Assembly (NCBI GenBank): GCA_014729315.1
Contig: WJKD01000883.1
Location: 1-19,857, forward strand
Direction of reading: 5' to 3'
DNA: 19,857 nt
Source of the DNA: Promethearchaeota archaeon
GTDB taxonomy: Archaea > Asgardarchaeota > Lokiarchaeia > Sigynarchaeales > SOKP01
The translations under genes and the position numbers were made by a program. Under the pieces are notes generated by a model, which was not told the origin of the DNA, searched no databases, and worked only from the letters and a program-made list of their open reading frames with translations. How positions within the stretch are numbered: the first letter of the stretch is position 1; every line of letters begins with the position of its first letter. Shown here piece after piece: positions 8,278-15,134 of this stretch.

Positions 8278-8733
8278 TTGGATAACGATAAGGTAAATAT
8301 CAGAAATAAAATAATAATGATCGTTGTTTTTTCGTTCTTTTTCAATCTCTTATGGGAAGTATTACACAGCCTCCTTTACGATTGGAATAAGGACCCTCTT
8401 ATAAACGATATCTATGTTTATATACCACGGATTGTTTTTTATGCTACACTTTTTGACGCAATTTGGATATCCACATTCATTCTGTGGAATTCAATTTTCC
8501 AACGCTCACTTAAATGGCTCAAAGATCCTTCGCGAAACGATTACATGGCTTTTCTTATATTGGGAATTATCTACGCAATCTTGATCGAATGGAGTTCTAT
8601 AGTGTTTAATCTTTGGGAATATCACCCTTACATGCCATTAATATTCGGAATAGGATTTACGCCGCTTATCCAGCTAGCAACGACAAGCATGGTCAGTCTT
8701 TATCTTTCTTCACATCTGAGATGGGTTGAATAA
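8278..8733 (+). CDS. Four-helix integral membrane protein, unknown function
   Basis: About 151 residues from the TTG start chosen on Shine-Dalgarno spacing; a GTG at 8266 would add four residues. Four hydrophobic segments are visible at roughly 11-34, 50-72, 89-111 and 118-143. Aromatic and polar residues are placed in patterns that look conserved: NLLWEVLHSLLYDW at the end of helix 1, YAILIEW in helix 3, then NLWEYHPYMPL, followed by GIGFTPLIQL in helix 4. The Trp, Glu and His residues in or near the membrane could form a binding site. I do not recognise a named family and assign no function. It is transcribed divergently from the helicase, across a 228-base A+T-rich gap with TATA-like patches, and is not in an evident operon. 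Confidence 0.65.
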   Translation: MDNDKVNIRNKIIMIVVFSFFFNLLWEVLHSLLYDWNKDPLINDIYVYIPRIVFYATLFDAIWISTFILWNSIFQRSLKWLKDPSRNDYMAFLILGIIYAILIEWSSIVFNLWEYHPYMPLIFGIGFTPLIQLATTSMVSLYLSSHLRWVE

Positions 8734-9269
8734 GTGAACAGGTGAAATTTTTTGTCATAAGATGCATTATCAAAAATTAGAAATCTTACTTTCTAATAGC
8801 TTACTGTCGAAGAAAACTTTGAGAATAAAAAAAGTCTTTTCTATTTTCAGATTTTCAACATTTTCATATGCTTAGGGCTAAATAGTCAATATTCCAAAAC
8901 TTATCCATATGGAAACATTTATAAATAGAAATATATTATGATATAATATTAAATTAGAAATTTTGACATTTATCGTTCTAAGTGTACTTGTAAAAAATAA
9001 ATACAGCGAAACCTAAACCAACAAATATTTTGGATATTTTGTGCTCCATGATTTCATTCATAAGATAAAACAAGTAAAAATTCTATTTCCCGCAATATTC
9101 TAACCAAAAGACAAAAATCCGGGGTGCGGCGGTCATTGATTGGATTTGTAATCTGAGTGGATAAATCTAACCTATCATTTTAATCAGATATATAAAATAT
9201 GTTCTTTTATCGTTAAATAATAAAGTATTAAGAATTAATTGAAGGATTTTAATAAAAAATAAAAGAAAA
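8734..9269. other. Long convergent intergenic region
   Basis: This 536-base gap lies between a plus-strand membrane-protein gene and minus-strand nfu. Most of it is A+T-rich, with a TATA-like ACATTTATAAATAG near 8920-8935. It contains the G+C-rich island listed at 9113-9175. On the minus strand, 8978-9061 could encode a 27-residue peptide with one hydrophobic stretch (KIFVGLGFAVFIFYKYT), too short to call a gene. Confidence 0.45.
9113..9175. ncRNA. Candidate small structured RNA (G+C-rich island)
   Basis: In a gap that is otherwise nearly all A and T, bases 9119-9134 (CCGGGGTGCGGCGGTC) are conspicuously G+C-rich. They lie next to a stem-loop: TTGGATTT (9140-9147) pairs with AAATCTAA (9163-9170), and inside it ATC (9151-9153) pairs with GAT (9160-9162) around a 6-base loop. 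Read on the minus strand, a TATA-like TTTATATA at about 9190-9197 lies some 25 bases before the stem, and T-runs (9117-9113 and 9109-9106) follow the G+C block. That would make a compact unit of about 55-60 nt. An ATGAT box-like element is near one end, but there is no clear CTGA D box, so I do not call a C/D RNA. Strand and class are unresolved. Confidence 0.25.
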
Positions 9270-9500
9270 TTAAAGTACATTAATAACCGATTGAACATCA
9301 GGGACAAACTGTTTTACTGCTCTTTCGATACCTAATTTAAGAGTTTGCTGTGCATGTACGCAGCCTGCACAATGCCCCTTTAGCCGAACCTTTACGATTC
9401 CATCGTCTGTTATCTCTACAAGCTCGACATCCCCTCCATCCATCTGTAATTGGGGGCGGATCTTCTCGATCACTTGTTTTACTCTTTCTTTGTCAACCAT
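9270..9500 (-). CDS. Nfu-type iron-sulfur cluster scaffold (NifU C-terminal domain)
   Basis: This 76-residue protein consists only of the NifU C-terminal (Nfu) domain, which binds a [4Fe-4S] cluster between two subunits and passes it to target proteins. The family signature is complete: QMDGGDVELVEI (19-30), then KVRLKGHCAGC with the cluster-binding CX2C at C44 and C47, and HAQQTLKLGIERAVK after it. Stand-alone Nfu proteins of this size are common in archaea and bacteria. It starts at ATG with a GATGTGAA element upstream as a possible ribosome-binding site. No sufBC or other Fe-S assembly genes are adjacent. It fits a cell with Fe-S enzymes, such as the radical-SAM protein in this window, although that link is general. 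Confidence 0.92.
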   Translation of the reverse strand: MVDKERVKQVIEKIRPQLQMDGGDVELVEITDDGIVKVRLKGHCAGCVHAQQTLKLGIERAVKQFVPDVQSVINVL

Positions 9501-9710
9501 AATTTTTCACATCTTTTTGTAAGTTTGAAAATTAATAAGTTCTATTTATTTAGAAATAAGGATAACTAAAAACCATTTCGTTTATATTTTAAGAGAATAA
9601 TTATTCAATTTGTTATTTTTGGCAATAATTTCGGCATGATTGTTAATAAAATAAAAATGATAAACTATTTTGCCTTCGCAACCAAAGTATAGTATAACTT
9701 CTTAACAATT

Positions 9711-10100
9711 ATGTTGGATAAAATGAAGACTGAAGACTTTGTCGAAAAATTAGCAGAAGCCCAAGATTTAATGAAAGACGAGAAATATCAAGACGCCATT
9801 GTTCTTCTCGAGAAATTGAAAGAAATCGAGAAAAAAGGAGAATTTGATTATTCTTTAACTCATACATTATACCAATTACTTTCTAATTCTCATTCTCTAT
9901 ACAACCAACAGACTATATTAAAAATTATAGACGATATATGCAAAAACCAAGATTATATTGAAGTGTCACAGCTTAACGATATTTTAAAGAAAAATAGTAT
10001 CCTAAATCTTGAAGATAGCATATTATGTAGGGAAATAGAATTATTAATTTTGAGAGGATTATTACCTTATAAATTCGACGGACAGAAAATTCTATTTTAA
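9711..10100 (+). CDS. Small helical protein with winged-helix-like C-terminus
   Basis: I do not recognise this 129-residue protein. It appears almost entirely alpha-helical up to about residue 110. The first 40 residues look like a TPR-style hairpin (AEAQDLMKDEKYQDAIVLLEKL). The central part (SLTHTLYQLLSNSHSLYN, then ILKIIDDICKN) is leucine-rich. The C-terminal stretch, ILNLEDSIL followed by REIELLILRGLLPYKFDGQKILF, reads like a small winged helix: helix, recognition helix, then a short beta hairpin. TPR-like helices followed by a winged helix is the arrangement of PCI-type scaffold domains, so a miniature PCI-like fold is possible but unproven. A second ATG lies four codons in; I keep the first. 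It is divergent from nfu and converges on the small tail-anchored gene. Confidence 0.55.
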   Translation: MLDKMKTEDFVEKLAEAQDLMKDEKYQDAIVLLEKLKEIEKKGEFDYSLTHTLYQLLSNSHSLYNQQTILKIIDDICKNQDYIEVSQLNDILKKNSILNLEDSILCREIELLILRGLLPYKFDGQKILF

Positions 10101-10125
10101 TTTTTTGGTTATTTAAATCAATTAT

Positions 10126-10344
10126 TTATGTTACCACAAATATTATTAATCCTAGTAGAAGCGCAAAGAGAATAATTAAGCATTCGATTATAACTTGAAT
10201 CGAGATTGTCCTTTTTTCCGATAATTTCTTATTCATTTTTTCGATGGTTATATATTTCCCTCTAAATCGAACAAATTTCTGAACTGCTTTATTTTCTTCT
10301 GATTCATTCTCGCCCTCGTTCTGATTTGATTCCTCGATACTCAT
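10126..10344 (-). CDS. Small tail-anchored membrane protein
   Basis: A 72-residue protein with an unmistakable tail-anchor layout. Residues 1-20 are acidic and rich in Asn and Glu, 21-46 are basic (KFVRFRGK, MNKKLSEKR), and 50-72 form one membrane helix (VIIECLIILFALLLGLIIFVV) that ends at the stop codon. The topology predicts a cytoplasmic head with the C-terminus in the membrane. No family is recognised. Its start faces the start of the MglA-like GTPase gene across 162 bases, so the two may share a divergent promoter region; any functional link is inference. Coding support is the clean composition pattern and an ATG start, but the gene is short. Confidence 0.55.
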   Translation of the reverse strand: MSIEESNQNEGENESEENKAVQKFVRFRGKYITIEKMNKKLSEKRTISIQVIIECLIILFALLLGLIIFVVT

Positions 10345-10506
10345 AGATCTTCAAAAAGCGATAATTGAGTTAAAAATTACCAAATTATTATAATGATAAT
10401 ATATTGAGCATCCTTTTTTTTCTCTATGTTGGGCATAATTTTCTCTAAAAAAATGTGGCTTTTTTATAACTAGTTTTTTAAAAATTTAAAAACAGGCATA
10501 AATAGA

Positions 10507-11121
10507 ATGATTATTGACTCTTTAGATAAAACCATCAATTTGAAGATCGTTTATTTTGGTCCGGCGATGAGTGGCAAAACTACAACTTTAAAAGCTTTAT
10601 TTCGACATTTTGGTCTAAATGATCAAGTATGTAGTATAGAAAGCACGGTAAATCGGACTCTCTTCTTTGATTATGGGACTATTACTTTCCAAAATAAAGA
10701 ATGGAAGCTTAAACAACATATATATTCCACAACTGGTCAAGATTTTTATTTAATTACGCGCCCCACCACACTTAAAGGAGTGGACGGGATAATATTCGTT
10801 GCAGATTCTCAAAAAAACGCCTATAAGCGCGATCTAATTTCTTGGAATGAGTTAACTGCTTATTATAAAGATGATTTTGTAACTATGGCAAAAGTTATTG
10901 CTTTTAATAAACAAGATGTGCCTGGTAAATTTGAAACGGCATTATTTCTAGACAAAATAAAAATTAAAGAATTAGAAAATGTTGATTTAAAATACACTAT
11001 AGCTCTAAATGGAGAAGGTGTACTTGATTCGTTTCACAGCCTTTTGAAGCTAATATTTAACAATCTTTATGGTTGTTCGTTTGCTCCCGAGAAATTGGAG
11101 CTCCCTAAATGTAATAATTAG
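10507..11121 (+). CDS. MglA-like Ras-superfamily GTPase
   Basis: A 204-residue small GTPase closest to the MglA group. P-loop GPAMSGKT (18-25) follows the typical INLKIVYFGP strand. The switch I side has VNRTLFFDYGTITF (48-61). Switch II is HIYSTTGQDFYLITRPTTLKG, with the G3 TGQ at 76-78. The next strand is VDGIIFVADSQ (92-102), and the G4 motif is NKQD (134-137). In bacterial MglA the G3 residues are usually T-x-PGQ; here Thr replaces Pro, which may change hydrolysis. MglA proteins switch polarity in gliding bacteria, and relatives are abundant in Asgard archaea with unknown roles. No roadblock (MglB-type) gene is adjacent. The start codon follows TATA-like, A+T-rich sequence closely and has no Shine-Dalgarno, so the transcript may be leaderless. 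The C-terminus has a Cys near the end but no CAAX box. Confidence 0.85.
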   Translation: MIIDSLDKTINLKIVYFGPAMSGKTTTLKALFRHFGLNDQVCSIESTVNRTLFFDYGTITFQNKEWKLKQHIYSTTGQDFYLITRPTTLKGVDGIIFVADSQKNAYKRDLISWNELTAYYKDDFVTMAKVIAFNKQDVPGKFETALFLDKIKIKELENVDLKYTIALNGEGVLDSFHSLLKLIFNNLYGCSFAPEKLELPKCNN

Positions 11122-11206
11122 TTTTCCTATTTTTGTTTATAATTATTAAACGATATAATAACTTAAATAGGAAGAATAAGGGAAATTTTAGTATTTTGTC
11201 CTAATC

Positions 11207-12610
11207 TTATAATAAACCAAAATAATTCTTGGCGTTATTATAGCAGATATTCTTTATAATCTCGCCCATTAATTCGAATTCTTCCGGTATCTCACCCTTG
11301 TCAATCTCTTTTCCAATAAGATTACATAGTATTCTTCGAAAATATTCGTGTCGGGGATATGAGAGAAAGGATCGGGAATCGGTGACCATTCCAACAAACT
11401 GGCTTAACATGCTCATATCAGAGAGAACATTCAGCTGATTTATCATCCCCTCTTTCGTGTCAAGAAACCACCATGCGGGACCGTATTGTAGCTTTCCCTT
11501 AACCGTGCCATCTTGGAAATTTCCAATCATAGACGCCATAAGTGCATTATCTCGAGGATTTAAGTTAAACAATATCGTTTTAGGGAGATTATTATTTTTA
11601 TCTAAGCGATCGAGAAATTTTGACAATGCTCGGCATATTTTAAAGTCTCCTATAGAATCGCATCCAACATCTGGTCCTAACTTTTGATAAAGTCTTGTAT
11701 TATTATTTCGCATTGCTCCTATATGGAGCATCTGAGTCCAGTTCTTTTCGTTATCCATGAGAGCATATTCCATCATCATTGCTGATTTAAATTTAAGCAC
11801 CTCGCTTTTATTGAGATTATTACTATTTCTAATTTTTTTAAAAATTTTCGCAATCTCAGCATCATTGTAATCTTCTGCGTAAATGGTCTCCATACCGTGA
11901 TCCGATATTCTGCACCCTAATTGATGGAAAAAATCGTGTCTTTCTTTTATAATTGCAATATAAGCATCGAAATCATTAATAGAAGTATTTGATATTGCCC
12001 CTAATTCGTCAACCCATTGATTAAAAACCGAAGGATTTTCTACGGTCATTCCTTTATCGGGGCGAAATGTGGGTAATATCTTAATCTCAAAATCTCTCAA
12101 CCTTTTATGATGTTCAAGCGAACTTGTCGGATCGTCTGTGGTACACACCACTTTTACTTTAAATTTCCTGAGCAAATTTTTTACGCTGAAATCTTCTGTC
12201 TTAAGTAGCACATTGCATCTGTTATAAATATCATCGGCGTTTTTAGCGTTTAAAAGCTTATCATCGATTCCAAAATAGGTTTTTAGTTCAAGGTGGGTCC
12301 AGTGATAGATAGGATTTCGTATCGTATAGGGAACAGTCTTTGCCCATGCTCTAAATTTATCGTAGTCGCTCTTATTACCCGTGATATAGTCCTCGTCTAT
12401 ACCAAAAGTTCTCATCAAGCGCCACTTATAATGATCGCCATAAAGCCAGATTTGGGTTATAGTGTCGAATCTCACATCGTTGGCAATCTGTTCAGGGGGG
12501 AGATGAGAATGATAATCAAAAATAGGCATATGTTTCGCGTAATTATGAAATAACTCCCTTGCCGAACGAGAATAAAGAAGAAAGTCTTCAGTTATGAATT
12601 TTTGGTTCAT
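11207..12610 (-). CDS. uxaC: Glucuronate (uronate) isomerase
   Basis: A 467-residue uronate isomerase (EC 5.3.1.12), which converts D-glucuronate to D-fructuronate and D-galacturonate to D-tagaturonate. It is an amidohydrolase-superfamily enzyme. The metal-binding DYHSHL is at 32-37, with further conserved blocks CTTDDP (156-161), HGMETIYAED (238-247), HIGAMRNNN (296-304), LNPRDNALMASMIGNFQDG (350-368) and VTDSRSFLSYPRHEYFRR (409-426). Length and motif order match the bacterial family end to end. No other uronate-pathway gene (uxaA, uxaB, uxuA, kdgK) is nearby, so the rest of the pathway must be elsewhere or differ. A palindrome about 70 bases before the start may be an operator. No Shine-Dalgarno is seen. 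The presence in an archaeon suggests growth on pectin- or hemicellulose-derived sugars and possibly a bacterial origin. Confidence 0.95.
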   Translation of the reverse strand: MNQKFITEDFLLYSRSARELFHNYAKHMPIFDYHSHLPPEQIANDVRFDTITQIWLYGDHYKWRLMRTFGIDEDYITGNKSDYDKFRAWAKTVPYTIRNPIYHWTHLELKTYFGIDDKLLNAKNADDIYNRCNVLLKTEDFSVKNLLRKFKVKVVCTTDDPTSSLEHHKRLRDFEIKILPTFRPDKGMTVENPSVFNQWVDELGAISNTSINDFDAYIAIIKERHDFFHQLGCRISDHGMETIYAEDYNDAEIAKIFKKIRNSNNLNKSEVLKFKSAMMMEYALMDNEKNWTQMLHIGAMRNNNTRLYQKLGPDVGCDSIGDFKICRALSKFLDRLDKNNNLPKTILFNLNPRDNALMASMIGNFQDGTVKGKLQYGPAWWFLDTKEGMINQLNVLSDMSMLSQFVGMVTDSRSFLSYPRHEYFRRILCNLIGKEIDKGEIPEEFELMGEIIKNICYNNAKNYFGLL

Positions 12611-12677
12611 AATAATTGTTTAGTTTCTTATTTTTTATTAATAATAGATAATCCCGTATCACTTGATATATGTTTTG

Positions 12678-12704
12678 AAACCCAAATCCATAATTGATGG
12701 GTTT
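12678..12704. promoter_or_regulatory. Candidate operator upstream of uxaC
   Basis: AAACCCA (12678-12684) and its exact reverse complement TGGGTTT (12698-12704) flank 13 bases, in the uxaC upstream region 68 bases before its ATG. It is slightly G+C-richer than its surroundings. Placement just upstream of the probable TATA region suits a regulator-binding site, but no regulator gene is present here. Confidence 0.3.
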
Positions 12705-12830
12705 AATTATAATTGAAAATGTTTGTTATTTACATTAAACTCAAAATTGTCTGGTTTTCTTGGTGGTTTATTAAATAGTTAAGCAAGGCATATTTATTTT
12801 ATCAATATTTGAAATACTGGTAGTTGTTAG

Positions 12831-13037
12831 CTGCGTAACTATACGAAAGTTTCGTTTATTTTCTATTTTCTTATTTGGGTGTTTCTGATCCTCGTTGGCT
12901 TTTTAATATATATAAGGTTAAGAGAGGGGCAGTTAATTTTCTTATATGCGGGACTAGGTATTATTTTTATAGACGCGGTTTTATCTTTAATACAGAATAG
13001 GAGATATAATCGTGCATATGGAAAACTTTATCCTTAA
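12831..13037 (+). CDS. Small two-helix membrane ORF lacking a normal start
   Basis: Between uxaC and gctA an open frame of 68 codons encodes a protein-like sequence. It has a hydrophobic segment (FIFYFLIWVFLILVGFLIYI), a charged turn (RLREGQ), a second hydrophobic segment (LIFLYAGLGIIFIDAVLSLI) and a basic tail (QNRRYNRAYGKLYP) before TAA. This looks like a real two-helix hairpin protein with positive ends. The frame is closed by TAG at 12828-12830, and there is no ATG; the only GTG (12879) falls inside the first helix and would leave 52 residues. The first codon after the stop is CTG. It may use a non-standard start, begin at the GTG, or be the remnant of a longer gene. No family is recognised. 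Confidence 0.4.
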   Translation: MRNYTKVSFIFYFLIWVFLILVGFLIYIRLREGQLIFLYAGLGIIFIDAVLSLIQNRRYNRAYGKLYP

Positions 13038-13161
13038 CAAATTAGGTTCCTTTTTGTTGAAATTTTTGTTTATTTTCCTCCTTAAATTAATGAATTATTA
13101 ATCGTATATTTTTTATTTTGTAAACATTCACCTAAGAAAGAAATATACAAATTAATAATTT

Positions 13162-13167
13162 GAGGAG
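13162..13167 (+). promoter_or_regulatory. Strong Shine-Dalgarno far upstream of the gctA ATG
   Basis: GAGGAG lies 45 bases before the first ATG of gctA, too far to serve it. The gctA frame is open all the way back to this site, with an ATA codon (13174) 6 bases after it and an ATT (13168) directly after it. This suggests translation begins upstream of the ATG. Confidence 0.4.
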
Positions 13168-13212
13168 ATTCATATACAAACCAATCTCATCGATAAAGAC
13201 AATATAAAACTA

Positions 13213-14229
13213 ATGGCTCTTGAAGATGCCGTCAAGAAATATGTAAAAGATAGGGATATGTTGGTTTCTGCTAATTTTCTCCACGCGATCCCTTACGCTA
13301 CAATTTACGAGATTATTAGACAAAAAATTAAGGAATTAATAGTTGTGGTGTGTTCTGCAATTGAAGAAGTCGATCTTCTTCTTTCAGGGAATTGTGTTTC
13401 GAAAATAATAACCTCCTACTACCACAGGGCGGGAGGAAGAAGGTATAAAAGAGAGCTGGATCGAGCTCTCTTTGATAAGGCTATTGAATACGAAGATTAT
13501 TCAAACTTTACCGTAATGTCGATGCTAACTGCTGGAGCTATGGGATACGACTTTCTACCAGTAATGAAATCTGTTAAAGAATCGGATATTTTTAAAAAAA
13601 GAACATTTTGCGGAGAAGATAAACTTAAAACCATTAAATCTCCCTTTACGGGAAAAGAAATCGTGGTAGTTCCTGCACTTAACCCTGATGTTGCTATCGT
13701 TCACGTCCAAAGAGCCGATAAGTACGGCAATGCCCAAATTTGGGGGAGCGAAGGGACAGTGAAATGGTCTGCTCTTTCAGCGGAAAAGATTATTGTAACC
13801 TGCGAAGAAATTGTTAACCACGAAAAGATAAGAAGGTCGCCTTTTTTGACCGTCATTCCTTCTTTTAGAACCACGGCGGTTTGCGAAGTGCCTTTGGGGG
13901 CACATCCTAGTCCAGTTGCAGGATATTATAATACCGATATTATTTTTAGATCTATGTTTTTTACCAAAAATTTCTCTAGCGTCGGTAATGAAGAATTTAT
14001 GGAAGAATGGGTTTACAGTGTAAAATCAAGAAAAGACTATATCACACATTATATAGAAAAATATGGTAGAGAACCATTGGATCATATTAAATCAAAAGAA
14101 TTTCTTTCTGACCAAATAAACATGGGATATAAGAAGAAATATTGGCAAGATGATTTTGTTCAAAATCTTGCTTTAACTCGTGAAGAATATAATGAATTGG
14201 CAGAAGAGAAAGGAGAATTAGAACTATGA
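13213..14229 (+). CDS. gctA: Glutaconate-type CoA-transferase, subunit A
   Basis: A 338-residue alpha subunit of a family I CoA-transferase that, with the next gene, moves CoA between organic acids. The protein starts MALEDAVKKYV, the usual N-terminal family block, and continues with YEIIRQKIKELIVV (32-45), SPFTGKEIVVVPALNPDVAIVHVQRAD (143-169), YGNAQIWG (171-178) and EKIIVTCEEIV (191-201). Similarity is clearest to glutaconate CoA-transferase GctA. The true substrate is not set by sequence; other dicarboxylates or aromatic-ring cleavage acids are possible. The frame stays open for about 15-17 codons before this ATG (reading NLIDKDNIKLM), next to a strong Shine-Dalgarno but with no ATG, GTG or TTG, so the real start may be upstream at a rare codon. 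The stop overlaps the next start as ATGA, which couples translation of the two subunits. Confidence 0.9.
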   Translation: MALEDAVKKYVKDRDMLVSANFLHAIPYATIYEIIRQKIKELIVVVCSAIEEVDLLLSGNCVSKIITSYYHRAGGRRYKRELDRALFDKAIEYEDYSNFTVMSMLTAGAMGYDFLPVMKSVKESDIFKKRTFCGEDKLKTIKSPFTGKEIVVVPALNPDVAIVHVQRADKYGNAQIWGSEGTVKWSALSAEKIIVTCEEIVNHEKIRRSPFLTVIPSFRTTAVCEVPLGAHPSPVAGYYNTDIIFRSMFFTKNFSSVGNEEFMEEWVYSVKSRKDYITHYIEKYGREPLDHIKSKEFLSDQINMGYKKKYWQDDFVQNLALTREEYNELAEEKGELEL

Positions 14230-15065
14230 GATATAGAAGAGTAGAATTATTGGTTCTTGAGGCAAGTAAAGTAATCCAAAATGGTGATATTTGCGTAATT
14301 GGTCAAGGCATTCCGATGACGGCAGGAGCAATTGCTAAGAGGGAACATGCTCCAAATTCAATTATTTTAACAGAAGCAGGGATGGTAGATGTTGACATTT
14401 TTCAGAATTTGGAAGATATTGCAGACCCTGGTTGTACAAAAGGATTTTCATATTCAATTAATTTATTTGATGTATTCACTACAATAGTTAATAGGGGTTT
14501 CGCAGATCTATGCATGCTAGGAGCTGCTCAAGTTGATAAATTTGGAAATATAAACACAACTGTTGTAGGGGATTACGATATTATGAGTAGATCTGATATG
14601 AAACTTCCGGGATCAGGAGGTGCAAACGAATTTGCTGGACATTGTAAACGAACTGCAATCACGGTTGTTGGCGGTAGATTTGTGGATAAGTTAGATTACA
14701 TAACAAGTCCGGGATGGCTTAAAGGGGGTAATAGTAGAAAAAAAGCTGGTTTACCTGGAGGACCATCTACAGTATTTAGCCAACAAGGAATCTTTAGATT
14801 TGAAGAAGATTCAAAAGAAATGTTTCTTTCAGCCATATATCCAAATACAGAAGTGGAAGATATAAAGGAAAATGTACCTTGGGATTTAAAAACTGCTGAA
14901 GATTTTGGAGGAGAAATTAAGAAATGCAGCCCCCCCTCGTCTGAACATATTAATTTTATGAGAGAATTTGAACCATTCTTGGGAATATCGGGACACGAAG
15001 GAAGGTTACTTCAAGCTCAAGCGCTCCCAGGTTACTATGAAAAGAAGAATACAAAAAATAACTAA
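14226..15065 (+). CDS. gctB: Glutaconate-type CoA-transferase, subunit B
   Basis: The 279-residue beta subunit, which holds the active site. ILTEAGMVD (47-55) matches the VESGLMD block of Acidaminococcus GctB, so E50 is the predicted catalytic glutamate that forms the CoA thioester. Other hallmarks are MLGAAQVDKFGNINTT (97-112), GSGGAN (129-134), the glycine loop that forms the oxyanion hole, and DYITSPGWLKGG (157-168). Keeping the Glu separates it from IpdB-type subunits, which lack it. It overlaps gctA by four bases and is followed by two long T-runs, so the pair forms a closed two-gene operon. A product role in fermentation of amino acids or dicarboxylates is likely but unproven. Confidence 0.92.
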   Translation: MRYRRVELLVLEASKVIQNGDICVIGQGIPMTAGAIAKREHAPNSIILTEAGMVDVDIFQNLEDIADPGCTKGFSYSINLFDVFTTIVNRGFADLCMLGAAQVDKFGNINTTVVGDYDIMSRSDMKLPGSGGANEFAGHCKRTAITVVGGRFVDKLDYITSPGWLKGGNSRKKAGLPGGPSTVFSQQGIFRFEEDSKEMFLSAIYPNTEVEDIKENVPWDLKTAEDFGGEIKKCSPPSSEHINFMREFEPFLGISGHEGRLLQAQALPGYYEKKNTKNN

Positions 15066-15073
15066 ATTAAAGC

Positions 15074-15099
15074 TTTTTTTTCGATTTCTATTTTTTTTT
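15074..15099 (+). terminator. Poly-T terminator after gctAB
   Basis: Eight consecutive T at 15074-15081 and another run of nine from about 15091, starting 9 bases after the gctB stop. Paired T-runs without a strong hairpin are the usual archaeal terminator. Confidence 0.55.
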
Positions 15100-15134
15100 C
15101 GAATAGTAGACAACTATGTTTTTTAGATTTCTCT

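Noticed and set aside
8978..9061. 27-residue minus-strand frame with one hydrophobic stretch
   Set aside because: Too short, with no ribosome-binding site and no recognised relatives. Such frames arise by chance in A+T-rich DNA.
9113..9175. tRNA or C/D box RNA in the G+C-rich island
   Set aside because: No T-loop (GTTCAA-like) or cloverleaf could be built on either strand. An ATGAT element is present but no CTGA D box.
11457..12553. Plus-strand frames inside uxaC
   Set aside because: They are antisense to a complete, motif-rich enzyme and have no independent support.
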